Source: Azospira restricta (lineage in GTDB: Bacteria > Pseudomonadota > Gammaproteobacteria > Burkholderiales > Rhodocyclaceae). From it: a stretch of DNA of 64,000 nucleotides. The notes under the pieces were generated by a model. It saw nothing but the letters and a program-made list of their open reading frames with translations, had not been told where the DNA came from and did not search any database. Below are positions 1 through 7,901 of the stretch, piece by piece. The position numbers were made by a program, and so were the translations under genes. Positions within the stretch are counted from its first letter, which is position 1. Each line of letters begins with the position of its first letter. The stretch covers positions 2,613,501 to 2,677,500 of the forward strand of contig NZ_CP064781.1 of assembly GCF_016858125.1 (NCBI RefSeq). Direction: 5' to 3'.

Positions 1-1
1 G

Positions 2-685
2 CAGGACGGGTTCGGGCCGCTGCTGACGGCCTGCGAGGTGGTCTCCGACGTGGCGCTGGGCTTCGTGCTGCGCCACATCCCCGGCGCTGCGCGACCGCTC
101 GCGGCGAGTCCGTGGTACGTACTGGTCGAACTCTCGTCGGGCGGCGACGACGCCGAGTTGCGCGCGCGGCTGGAAACCTTTCTCGCACGCGTTCTCGAAG
201 CGGAGCAGGGCAGCGACGCCGTGCTGGCGCAGAGCGAGGCGCAGGCGCGTGCGCTGTGGGCGCTGCGCGAGAACATTTCGGAAGCGCAGAAGATCGAGGG
301 CATCAGCATCAAGCACGACGTGTCGCTGCCGATCTCGCGCCTGCCGGTCTTCCTCGAGCAGGCCGACGCGGCACTGGCGGCGGCTTTCCCCGGCCTGCGC
401 GTGGTCGCCTTCGGCCACGTCGGCGACGGCAACCTGCACTACAACCTGTCGATGCCGGAAGCCGGCGACAACGCCGCCTTCGTCGCCGCGCAGCCGGCGG
501 TGAACCGCATCGTGCACGACCTGGTGCACGCGCACGGCGGCAGCATCAGCGCCGAGCACGGCATCGGCCAGCTGAAGCGCGAGGAGCTGCTGCGCTACAA
601 GAGCCCGCTGGAGATGGAACTGATGCGCGCGGTCAAGCGCGCGCTCGATCCGCAGGGGCTGATGAATCCGGGGAAGGTGCTGTAG
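2..685 (+). CDS. FAD-linked oxidase C-terminal part (GlcD / D-2-hydroxyacid dehydrogenase family), 5' truncated by window edge
   Basis: The reading frame is open from the first bases and ends with TAG at 683-685, so only the last 227 or so residues are present. The visible part matches the C-terminal substrate-binding domain of FAD-dependent 2-hydroxyacid oxidases. It has FGHVGDGNLHYN, where the His and Asn line the substrate and metal pocket, then ISAEHGIGQLK, and the family-typical ending DPQGLMNPGKVL. Such enzymes oxidise D-lactate, glycolate or D-2-hydroxyglutarate in the cytosol or at the membrane and pass electrons to flavoprotein or quinone acceptors. Which substrate is used cannot be told from this domain. 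The N-terminal FAD-binding (PCMH) domain lies outside the window. The gene converges on hslO. Confidence 0.88.
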   Translation, partial: QDGFGPLLTACEVVSDVALGFVLRHIPGAARPLAASPWYVLVELSSGGDDAELRARLETFLARVLEAEQGSDAVLAQSEAQARALWALRENISEAQKIEGISIKHDVSLPISRLPVFLEQADAALAAAFPGLRVVAFGHVGDGNLHYNLSMPEAGDNAAFVAAQPAVNRIVHDLVHAHGGSISAEHGIGQLKREELLRYKSPLEMELMRAVKRALDPQGLMNPGKVL

Positions 686-735
686 GGGGATTCACCGCCG
701 CCGCCGGCCCGCTGCCTGCAGTGAATGCGCCCCGG

Positions 736-1608
736 TCAGTGCAGCGTCGGCTTTTCCGGCGTCGCGCCGTCAAACAGTTCGGCGATGTCGGCGGCGCTGA
801 AGCGATAGTCGCGGTTGCAGATGTCGTCGCGGACCAGCACCTCGCCGTGCTCGGCGAGGATCGCCTCGACCTCGCCGCGGCCGAGTTGGAGCACCATGCC
901 GCGCACCTTGTCCCAGTCCTCCGGGCAGTGGTAGACCACCTCGCGCGCCTCGAACAGGCGCTTGTCCTCCTCGGCGAAGAGGCGGGTGAGCAGGGCTTCC
1001 GGGCGCAGCGTCAGCAGTTCCTCGGGCTTCACCGTTGCCGCCAGCTGGGCGATGCGGTTCCAGCCGTCCGCGTCGCGCAGGTCGGCGTCCGGCAGCTTCT
1101 GCAGGAAGAGGCCGGCGGCGGCTTTCCCGTCGGCGGCGAGGAAGAGCCTCGCCGGCTGCTGTTCCGATTGCGCGAGGTAGAGTTCGAAGATCTCGGCGAT
1201 GCTGTTGCCTTCGAGCGGCACGAAGCTCTGGTAGGGCAGTTGTGCCAGTGGCGTGTCCAAGGTCAGCAGCAGGCGGCCGTCACCGATCAGCTGCGGCAGC
1301 GGTGCCTCGGCCAGCCCCGGTTCGAAGCGCGCCATGCCGCGGATCTTCAGGTCCTGCGTGCAGTCGAGGATCAGCGACTTGAGCGGGCCGTGGCCGGAGA
1401 GCTGGAAGGAAAGGCGGCCCGGCTGCTTCAGGTTGCCGCCGATGATCGCCGCCGTCGCCGTCATCTCGCCCAAGAGGCGCGTCACCGGCGCCGGGTAGGC
1501 GCGGCCGTCCTGCATCGCCTGCCAGGCGGTGCCGAGGCGGACGAAGGCGCCGCGGATGTCGAGGTCCTCGAACAGGAAGCGCAGGACGTAGCTGTCGGCC
1601 ATGGTCAT
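736..1608 (-). CDS. hslO: Hsp33-family redox chaperone with only two of the four usual zinc cysteines
   Basis: About 290 residues, the normal Hsp33 length. The N-terminal chaperone core is recognisable (SYVLRFLFEDLDIRGAFVRL; an LTLDTPLAQLPYQSFVPL stretch). Hsp33 is a cytosolic holdase switched on when four C-terminal cysteines (CxC and CxxC) lose zinc and form disulfides. Here the first motif reads HCPEDWDKV (one Cys) and the second VRDDICNRDY (one Cys), so the second and third cysteines are missing. The rest of the C-terminal domain is intact, including LGRGEVEAILAEHGE. The start is taken at 1608 because its ATG overlaps the TGA of the upstream reductase (ATGA, 1605-1608), implying translational coupling. 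An in-frame ATG at 1602 is also possible. Family assignment is secure. Zinc-dependent redox switching is doubtful. Confidence 0.93.
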   Translation of the reverse strand: MTMADSYVLRFLFEDLDIRGAFVRLGTAWQAMQDGRAYPAPVTRLLGEMTATAAIIGGNLKQPGRLSFQLSGHGPLKSLILDCTQDLKIRGMARFEPGLAEAPLPQLIGDGRLLLTLDTPLAQLPYQSFVPLEGNSIAEIFELYLAQSEQQPARLFLAADGKAAAGLFLQKLPDADLRDADGWNRIAQLAATVKPEELLTLRPEALLTRLFAEEDKRLFEAREVVYHCPEDWDKVRGMVLQLGRGEVEAILAEHGEVLVRDDICNRDYRFSAADIAELFDGATPEKPTLH

Positions 1609-1961
1609 TTCAGCTTCGCGTAGGCGTCGGCGTCGAAGCCGACCAGCAGCGCCGTGCCGGTATCGAGCACCGGCCGCTTGATCAGCGCCGGGTACTCGGC
1701 CATCAGCGCCAGCGCCTTCGTCTCGTCGACGTCGGCGCGCTGTTCGTCGGAGAGCTTCTTCCACATCAGGCCGCGCGTGTTCAGCAGCTTCTGCCAGCCG
1801 GCGCGGGCGGCCCAGTCGGGCAGGTGGGTGGCGGCGACGCCGGCCTTCTTGTAGTCGACGAATTCGTAGGCGGTGCCCTGCGCATCGAGGCAGGCCATCG
1901 CCTTTTTCATCGTGTCGCAGTTCTTGATGCCGTACATGCGGCAGGGGGTTTTCGCGGTCAT
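1605..1961 (-). CDS. ArsC/Spx-family reductase (YffB-like)
   Basis: 118 residues with the thioredoxin-fold start typical of the ArsC/Spx family, MYGIKNCDTMKKA. This has a single Cys in the NCDT motif. Further family segments are YEFVDYKK, LNTRGLMWKKL and the late PALIKRPVLDTG, which includes the conserved RP that positions the active site. True plasmid ArsC enzymes reduce arsenate using glutaredoxin. The chromosomal YffB branch, which this resembles by length and by GIKNCDT, has no firmly established substrate. It is the first gene of a pair with hslO (ATGA overlap), so both may serve oxidative or thiol stress. No ars regulator or pump is nearby, which argues against a dedicated arsenic role. 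Confidence 0.85.
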   Translation of the reverse strand: MTAKTPCRMYGIKNCDTMKKAMACLDAQGTAYEFVDYKKAGVAATHLPDWAARAGWQKLLNTRGLMWKKLSDEQRADVDETKALALMAEYPALIKRPVLDTGTALLVGFDADAYAKLK

Positions 1962-2203
1962 GGGCGGGAGGCGGCGGTGCGCGGGAGTGTTCCGAGGGGC
2001 GAATTCTAACCCAGGCGTCGGCCGGCAGAATTTCGGGCCGACGGCGTATCCCGCTCATAAACCGGGTTAATATACGAACTACTGCATATAACGATTGCAT
2101 CCCTACCGATGCTCCCGGACGATCGCTCCGCCCGCCCAGGCTTCTCCCGCGCCGCCCGACGCCTTCTCCGGCAATCCGCGATCGCTCGCCGCCCGCCATT
2201 CCC

Positions 2204-5200
2204 ATGCAGATCAAGCTTCGCAACCTGACCATCGGCACGCGCATCGCGATCGCGCTGGCGCTGCCGATCACCGGCCTGCTGTTCGTTTCGCTGCTGCTCG
2301 TCGGCCGCCAGTACCAGACCGCGAGCAACATGGACATGCTGCGGCGGATGGCCGAGCTGGCGCCGGCGGTCAGCGCGCTGGTGCATGAGCTGCAGCTCGA
2401 GCGCGGCGTCTCCGCCGGCTTCGTCAGTTCGCTCGAGGGCGCTGCCTTCGCCGAGCGGCTGCCGGCGCGGCACGCGCAGACCGACCAGCGCCGCGCCGAG
2501 CTGACGGACATGCTCGAGCGCTACGACGGGATGCCGGCGGTGGTCGAGCAGGCCGCCTACCTGCGGCCGCGGATCGAGGCGGCGCGCGAGAAGCTCGGCA
2601 AGATCTGGCTGACGCGCGCGGCGATCGCCGAGCGCAGCATCAACGTCGGCGGCGTCACCGCCTACTACAGCGACGCGATCAGCGAGCTGATCGGCATCGC
2701 CGAGGCGATGCTGCTCGCCGACGTGCATCCCGACCTGAACCGCAGCATCGCCGCCTATACGCGGCTGCTGCACATGAAGGAACAGACCGGGCTGGAGCGC
2801 GCGATCGGCTCCGCCGGCTTTGCCGCCGGGCGGATCGACTCGCCGACCTATATGCGCATCGTCGAGCTGATCAACCAGCAGCGCATCTACCTGCGCGAGT
2901 TCCACTTCTATGCCACGGCCGAGCAGAGCGCCTTCTTCGAGAAGACGCTGTACGGCGTGAACGAGGCCGAGGTGACGCGGCTGCGCCGCGTCCTGCTGAA
3001 GAGCCGCGACACCGGCTCGGCGGAGGGGGTGGACGCCCGCCACTGGTTCGACAGCATGACGAAGAAGATCGATCTCTTGAAGAGCATCGAGGATCGTCTC
3101 GCCGGCGACCTGATCGCGCAGGCGACGGCGCTGAAGGCCGAGGCCGAGGCCAGCGCCTGGCGGATCGGCCTGCTCGCGTTGCTGCTGCTGGCGCTGACCG
3201 TCTCGCTGGCGGCCGGCATCGCGCGCGGCATCATCCTGCCGCTCAAGCGGATGACCGAGGCGATGCAGCGCCTGGCCGCCGGCGACGGCGCCGCCGAGAT
3301 CCGCGCCAGCGACCGTACCGACGAGATCGGCGCGCTGACGCGGGCGGCGCGCGTCTTCCGCGAGAGCCAGATCAAGGCCGCCCAGGCCGACGAGCAGGCG
3401 CGCATCGCCGCCGCGCTGCGCGTCTACCGGCGCGCGCTGAGCGCGATCGTGCAGGGCGTCGTCATCACCGACGGCGAGCGCCGCATCACCTACGCCAACG
3501 ATGCCTTCTGCCAATATTTCCGCATCAGCGACGGCGCCTTCCCGGGCGACCGGCAGATCTTCCTCGACGCCGCGCAGAGCGGGCCCGACGCCTTCCTCGC
3601 CGAGCTGGCGCCGGCCTTCGCCGGCCACTACTACCACGGCGAGATCCACTGCCGCGGCACCGACGGCACGCCGTTCTGGTGCGAGATCACGGTGACGCCG
3701 GCCGCCGACAGCAGCGGCCGCACGACGCACCTGGTCGGCGTGCTGCGCGACGTGACCGAGGCGCGGCGGGTCGAGCAGGAGCTGCGCATCGCGGCGACCG
3801 CCTTCGAGTCGCTGCACGGGATGATGGTCACCGACGCCGCCGGCACGATCCTGCGCGTGAACAAGGCCTTCGTCGAGATGACCGGCTGGAGCGCCGAGGA
3901 GGCGGTCGGGCAGTCGCCGGCGATCCTCAAGTCCGGCCGCCACGACGCCGAGTTCTACGCCGACATGTGGCGGCAGCTGGCGGTCACCGGTGCCTGGGAG
4001 GGCGAGATCTGGGACCGGCGCAAGAACGGCGAGATCTACCCGAAGTGGCAGACGGTGTCGGCGGTGCGCGGCCCGGACGGCGGCATCACGCACTACGTGG
4101 CCGCCTTCTCCGACATCGGCGAGCGCAAGGAGGCCGAGCAGCGCATCCACGACCTGGCCTTCTTCGATCCGCTGACCGGGCTGCCCAACCGCCGCCTGCT
4201 GCTCGACCGGCTGCAGCAGGCGCTGTCGGCGAGCGCGCGCAACCGCCAGCACGGTGCGCTGCTGTTCATCGACCTCGACAACTTCAAGAGCCTCAACGAC
4301 ACCCTCGGCCACGACATGGGCGACCTGCTGCTGTGCGAGGTGGCGCGGCGCCTGCAGGACTGCCTGCGCGGCTGCGACACGGTGGCGCGGCTGGGCGGCG
4401 ACGAGTTCGTGGTGATGCTCGAGGACCTCGGCGACGATCCGACGCAGGCCGCCGCCGACAGCGAGACGGTCGGCAACAAGATCCTCGATTCGCTGAACCG
4501 CGACTACGACCTCAACGGCAAGGCGCACCACAGCTCGCCGAGCATCGGCGTCACGCTCTTCCTCGGCCAGGAAACGAACATCGACAACCTGCTCAAGCAG
4601 GCCGACCTGGCGATGTACCAGGCGAAGGCCGCCGGCCGCAACGCGATGCGCTTCTTCGACCCGGGCATGCAGGCGGTGGTCACCGCGCGCTCCGAGCTCG
4701 AGGACGACCTGCGCGAGGCGCTGAAGGCGCAGCAGTTCGTGCTGCACTACCAGCCGCAGGTCGACGGCGAAGGGCGCATCACCGGCGCCGAGGCGCTGCT
4801 GCGCTGGCAGCATCCGCAGCGCGGGCTGGTGCCGCCGGCCGAATTCATCCCGCTCGCCGAGGAGACCGGCCTGATCCTGCCGATCGGCGACTGGGTGCTG
4901 CGCACCGCCTGCGCCCGCCTGGCGCAGTGGCGCGCGCGGCCGGATACGGCGGCGCTGACGCTGGCGGTCAACGTCAGCGCCCGCCAGTTCCGTCATCCGG
5001 GCTTCGTCTATCAGGTGGTGTCGGCGCTCGGCGCCAGCGGCGCCGATCCGCACCGGCTCAAGCTGGAGCTGACCGAGAGCCTGCTCCTCGACGACATCGA
5101 GGGCACCGTGGTCAAGATGACGGCGCTGAAGGCCGCCGGCGTCAGCTTCTCGCTCGACGACTTCGGCACCGGCTATTCGTCGCTTTCCTATCTCAAGCGG

Positions 5201-5428
5201 CTGCCGCTCGACCAGCTGAAGATCGACCGCTCCTTCGTCCGCGACGTGCTCACCGACCCCAACGACGCGGCGATCGCGCGCACCATCGTCGCTCTCGGCC
5301 AGAGCCTCGGGCTGACGGTGATCGCCGAGGGCGTCGAGACCGAGGAACAGCGCGCCTTCCTCGCCGCGCACAACTGCCACGCCTACCAGGGCTACCTGTT
5401 CGGCCGGCCCGAGCCGGGCGGGGATTAG
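2204..5428 (+). CDS. Membrane NIT-HAMP-PAS-PAS-GGDEF-EAL c-di-GMP turnover protein
   Basis: 1074 residues. An N-terminal membrane helix (about 14-36) is followed by a periplasmic nitrate/nitrite-sensing (NIT) type domain marked by LQLERGVSAGFVSS. Then come a second helix (about 320-343), a HAMP domain, two PAS domains (about 400-660, with ATAFESLHGMMVTD and VNKAFVEMTGWS), GGDEF and EAL. The GGDEF motif at about 730-734 is intact and is preceded by RGCD five residues upstream, the position of the inhibitory I-site. The EAL motif (about 863) and DDFGTGYSSL are intact, so both cyclase and phosphodiesterase chemistry look possible. In such hybrids one activity usually dominates. The gene is monocistronic, divergent from the arsC-like/hslO pair and convergent with tex. 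NIT domains in other proteins bind nitrate or nitrite; that ligand is inferred here. Confidence 0.93.
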   Translation: MQIKLRNLTIGTRIAIALALPITGLLFVSLLLVGRQYQTASNMDMLRRMAELAPAVSALVHELQLERGVSAGFVSSLEGAAFAERLPARHAQTDQRRAELTDMLERYDGMPAVVEQAAYLRPRIEAAREKLGKIWLTRAAIAERSINVGGVTAYYSDAISELIGIAEAMLLADVHPDLNRSIAAYTRLLHMKEQTGLERAIGSAGFAAGRIDSPTYMRIVELINQQRIYLREFHFYATAEQSAFFEKTLYGVNEAEVTRLRRVLLKSRDTGSAEGVDARHWFDSMTKKIDLLKSIEDRLAGDLIAQATALKAEAEASAWRIGLLALLLLALTVSLAAGIARGIILPLKRMTEAMQRLAAGDGAAEIRASDRTDEIGALTRAARVFRESQIKAAQADEQARIAAALRVYRRALSAIVQGVVITDGERRITYANDAFCQYFRISDGAFPGDRQIFLDAAQSGPDAFLAELAPAFAGHYYHGEIHCRGTDGTPFWCEITVTPAADSSGRTTHLVGVLRDVTEARRVEQELRIAATAFESLHGMMVTDAAGTILRVNKAFVEMTGWSAEEAVGQSPAILKSGRHDAEFYADMWRQLAVTGAWEGEIWDRRKNGEIYPKWQTVSAVRGPDGGITHYVAAFSDIGERKEAEQRIHDLAFFDPLTGLPNRRLLLDRLQQALSASARNRQHGALLFIDLDNFKSLNDTLGHDMGDLLLCEVARRLQDCLRGCDTVARLGGDEFVVMLEDLGDDPTQAAADSETVGNKILDSLNRDYDLNGKAHHSSPSIGVTLFLGQETNIDNLLKQADLAMYQAKAAGRNAMRFFDPGMQAVVTARSELEDDLREALKAQQFVLHYQPQVDGEGRITGAEALLRWQHPQRGLVPPAEFIPLAEETGLILPIGDWVLRTACARLAQWRARPDTAALTLAVNVSARQFRHPGFVYQVVSALGASGADPHRLKLELTESLLLDDIEGTVVKMTALKAAGVSFSLDDFGTGYSSLSYLKRLPLDQLKIDRSFVRDVLTDPNDAAIARTIVALGQSLGLTVIAEGVETEEQRAFLAAHNCHAYQGYLFGRPEPGGD

Positions 5429-5452
5429 ACTTCCGGAGCCAGGGGCGAGGGG

Positions 5453-7768
5453 TCAGCCCTTGAGCTTGGCGAAGGCGGCGGCCATCGCGCCCTGCGCCTG
5501 CTGCGGCGGCCGCGAATCGCGGCGCTGCGGCGCCTGGCCGGGGCGGTTGCCGCCCGCTGCCGGCGCGCCCTTCTTCTGCGTCGGCGAATCCGACATGCGC
5601 ATCGTCAGCGCGATGCGCTGGCGCTGCAGGTCGACCTCGAGCACCTTGACCTTGACGATGTCGCCGGCCTTGACCACCTCGTGCGGGTCCTTGACGAAGC
5701 GGTCGGACAGCGCCGAGACGTGCACCAGGCCGTCCTGGTGCACGCCGATGTCGACGAAGGCGCCGAAGTTGGCGACGTTGGTGACGACGCCCTCAAGCAT
5801 CATCCCCGGCTCGAGGTCGGCGAGCGTCTCGACGCCCTCGCGGAAGGCGGCGGCCTTGAACTCGGGGCGCGGGTCGCGGCCCGGCTTCTCCAGCTCCTTG
5901 AGGATGTCCTGCACGGTCGGCAGGCCGAACTGGTCGTCGGCGTACTTGGCGGCGTTCATGGCCTTCACCGTGCGCGAATCGCCGATCACGTCCTTGATGC
6001 CCTTCTTGATGTCGGCGAGGATGCGCTCGACCACCGGATAGGCTTCCGGGTGCACCGCCGAGGCGTCGAGCGGGTTGTCGCCGTTGATGATGCGCAAAAA
6101 GCCGGCGGCCTGCTCGAAGGTCTTGTCGCCGAGGCGCGGTACCTTCAAGAGCGCCTGGCGGTCGGCGAAGGCGCCGTGGCTGTCGCGGTAGGCGACGATG
6201 TTCGCGGCGAGGCTGGCGTTCAGCCCGGAGATGCGGGTCAGCAGCGCGACCGAGGCGGTGTTGAGGTCGACGCCGACGGCGTTCACGCAGTCCTCGACGA
6301 CCGCGTCGAGCGCGCGGGCGAGCTTGGTCTGCGACACGTCGTGCTGGTACTGGCCGACGCCGATGGCCTTCGGCTCGATCTTCACCAGTTCGGCGAGCGG
6401 GTCCTGCAGGCGGCGGGCGATCGACACCGCGCCGCGCAGGCTGACGTCGAGCTCGGGGAATTCCCTGGCGGCGAATTCGGACGCCGAATAGACCGAGGCG
6501 CCGGCTTCCGAGACCGTGATCTTGGTCAGCTTCATCGCCGGATAGCGCTTCATCAGGTCGCCGACCAGCTTGTCGGTCTCGCGCGAGGCGGTGCCGTTGC
6601 CGATGCTGATCAGCTCGACCTGGTGCTTGGCGCACAGCGCGGCGAGCACGTGCAGCGCGCCTTCCCAGTCGTTCCGCGGCTCGTGCGGGTAGATCGTCGC
6701 CGTGTCGAGCAGCTTGCCGGTGCGGTCGACGACGGCGATCTTGCAGCCGGTGCGGATGCCGGGGTCGAGGCCGAGCACGGCGCGCGGGCCGGCCGGCGCG
6801 GCGAGCAGGAGGTCCTTCAGGTTGCGGCCGAAGACGCGGATCGCTTCCTCCTCGGCGCGCTCGCGCAGCGCGTTCATCAATTCCAGTTCGAGGTGCATGA
6901 AGACCTTGATCTTCCACGTCCAGCGCACGGTGTCGGCGAGCCACTTGTCGGCCGGGCGGCCCTGGTCCTTGATGCCGAAGCGGGCGGCGATGCGGGATTC
7001 GCAGGGGTTGGGGCCGACCGGCTTGGTCTCGGCATCCAGCTCGCTGTCGAGTACCAGCGAGACCTGCAGCATGCCCTCGTTGCGGCCGCGGAAGAGGGCC
7101 AGTGCGCGGTGCGACGGAATCTCGGTCAGCGCTTCGGCATAGTCGAAGTAGTCGCGGAACTTGGCGCCTTCGTTCTCCTTGCCCTCGGCGACGAGCGACT
7201 TCACGACGCCATGCTCTTCCAGGTATTCGCGCAGCGTGCCGAGCAGTTCGGCGTCTTCCGAGAACTGCTCCATCAGGATCTGGCGGGCACCGTCGAGCGC
7301 CGCCTTGGCATCCGCGAAGCCGGCCTCGGCGTTGAGGTATTTCGCCGCCTCGGTCTCCGGCACCAGCGTCGGGTCGTTCAGCAGCGCCTCGGCCAGCGGC
7401 GCGAGGCCGGCCTCGCGGGCGATCTGGGCCTTGGTGCGGCGCTTCTGCTTGTAGGGGAGGTAGAGGTCTTCCAGGCGCTGCTTGGTCTCGGCCAGCAGGA
7501 TTTCGGTCTTCAGCTCGGGGGTCATCTTCCCCTGTTCCTCGATCGAGGCGACGATCGCAGTGCGCCGCTCCTCCATTTCGCGCAGGTAGGTCAGGCGCTC
7601 TTCCAGCGTGCGCAGCTGCGTGTCGTCGAGGTTGCCGGTGACTTCCTTGCGGTAGCGGGCGATGAAGGGCACGGTGGCGCCTTCGTCGAGCAGCTGGACG
7701 GCGGCGATGACTTGCGACGGGCGGACGCCCAGTTCGACGGCAATACGGTGTTCGATCGGAGCGAGCAT
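5453..7768 (-). CDS. tex: Tex, S1-domain RNA-binding transcription accessory protein
   Basis: 771 residues, the usual length. The protein opens with the Tex N-terminal helical domain, including [17 protein letters not shown]. It continues through the YqgF/RuvC-like fold ([19 protein letters not shown]), the helix-hairpin-helix region ([19 protein letters not shown]) and a C-terminal S1 domain at about 650-722 ([19 protein letters not shown]). A Gln/Pro/Arg-rich tail ends in [11 protein letters not shown]. Tex is a cytosolic nucleic-acid-binding protein linked to transcription and to stress and virulence gene expression; its molecular role is still loosely defined. The gene stands alone, with stops facing the upstream c-di-GMP gene. 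Confidence 0.96.
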   Translation of the reverse strand: MLAPIEHRIAVELGVRPSQVIAAVQLLDEGATVPFIARYRKEVTGNLDDTQLRTLEERLTYLREMEERRTAIVASIEEQGKMTPELKTEILLAETKQRLEDLYLPYKQKRRTKAQIAREAGLAPLAEALLNDPTLVPETEAAKYLNAEAGFADAKAALDGARQILMEQFSEDAELLGTLREYLEEHGVVKSLVAEGKENEGAKFRDYFDYAEALTEIPSHRALALFRGRNEGMLQVSLVLDSELDAETKPVGPNPCESRIAARFGIKDQGRPADKWLADTVRWTWKIKVFMHLELELMNALRERAEEEAIRVFGRNLKDLLLAAPAGPRAVLGLDPGIRTGCKIAVVDRTGKLLDTATIYPHEPRNDWEGALHVLAALCAKHQVELISIGNGTASRETDKLVGDLMKRYPAMKLTKITVSEAGASVYSASEFAAREFPELDVSLRGAVSIARRLQDPLAELVKIEPKAIGVGQYQHDVSQTKLARALDAVVEDCVNAVGVDLNTASVALLTRISGLNASLAANIVAYRDSHGAFADRQALLKVPRLGDKTFEQAAGFLRIINGDNPLDASAVHPEAYPVVERILADIKKGIKDVIGDSRTVKAMNAAKYADDQFGLPTVQDILKELEKPGRDPRPEFKAAAFREGVETLADLEPGMMLEGVVTNVANFGAFVDIGVHQDGLVHVSALSDRFVKDPHEVVKAGDIVKVKVLEVDLQRQRIALTMRMSDSPTQKKGAPAAGGNRPGQAPQRRDSRPPQQAQGAMAAAFAKLKG

Positions 7769-7820
7769 GCGGGGGAAGGGGGCGGAAAAAACGGCGAACT
7801 ATGCAGAAAGGGGGGGAAAA

Positions 7821-7848
7821 ACTCAAGACTGGCGCAAGCGCCGTTTTT
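7821..7848. terminator. GC hairpin flanked by A and T runs, possible terminator
   Basis: GGCG-CAAG-CGCC (7831-7842) is followed by GTTTTT on the plus strand. An A run with CTCAAG precedes it, so a T run also follows on the minus strand. It sits between the 3' end of the DUF3369 regulator gene and the 5' end of tex, where it could end the leftward regulator transcript. The stem is short, so efficiency is uncertain. Confidence 0.4.
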
Positions 7849-7854
7849 CGGTCA

Positions 7855-7901
7855 GGCGTGCCCGAGGGGACTTCTTCGCGATGTGCGGCGCACCTTGCTC
7901 A
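7855..7901. repeat. Dispersed copy of the 48-bp hairpin repeat, overlapping a stop codon
   Basis: This 47-base stretch (GGCG...CCC...GGACTTCTTCGCG...GTGCGGCGCAC...GCTCA) matches the three tandem units at 16107-16250. Conserved parts are the GGACTTC(C/T)TCGCG box, the following GTGC-NNN-GCAC hairpin core and the terminal GCTCA. Its last three bases are the complement of the TGA stop of the leftward c-di-GMP regulator. The tandem array has the same arrangement next to the gene at 16263-16604. Confidence 0.7.

Noticed and set aside
1605-1961. A dedicated arsenate reductase
   Set aside because: No ars operon partners, and the motif matches the YffB branch rather than arsenic-resistance ArsC.
2006-5380. 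1124-codon open frame on the minus strand opposite the GGDEF-EAL gene
   Set aside because: It is rich in Arg/Ala/Gly/Val with no domain and lies exactly antisense to a gene with clear motifs. In very high-GC DNA such long antisense frames are expected.
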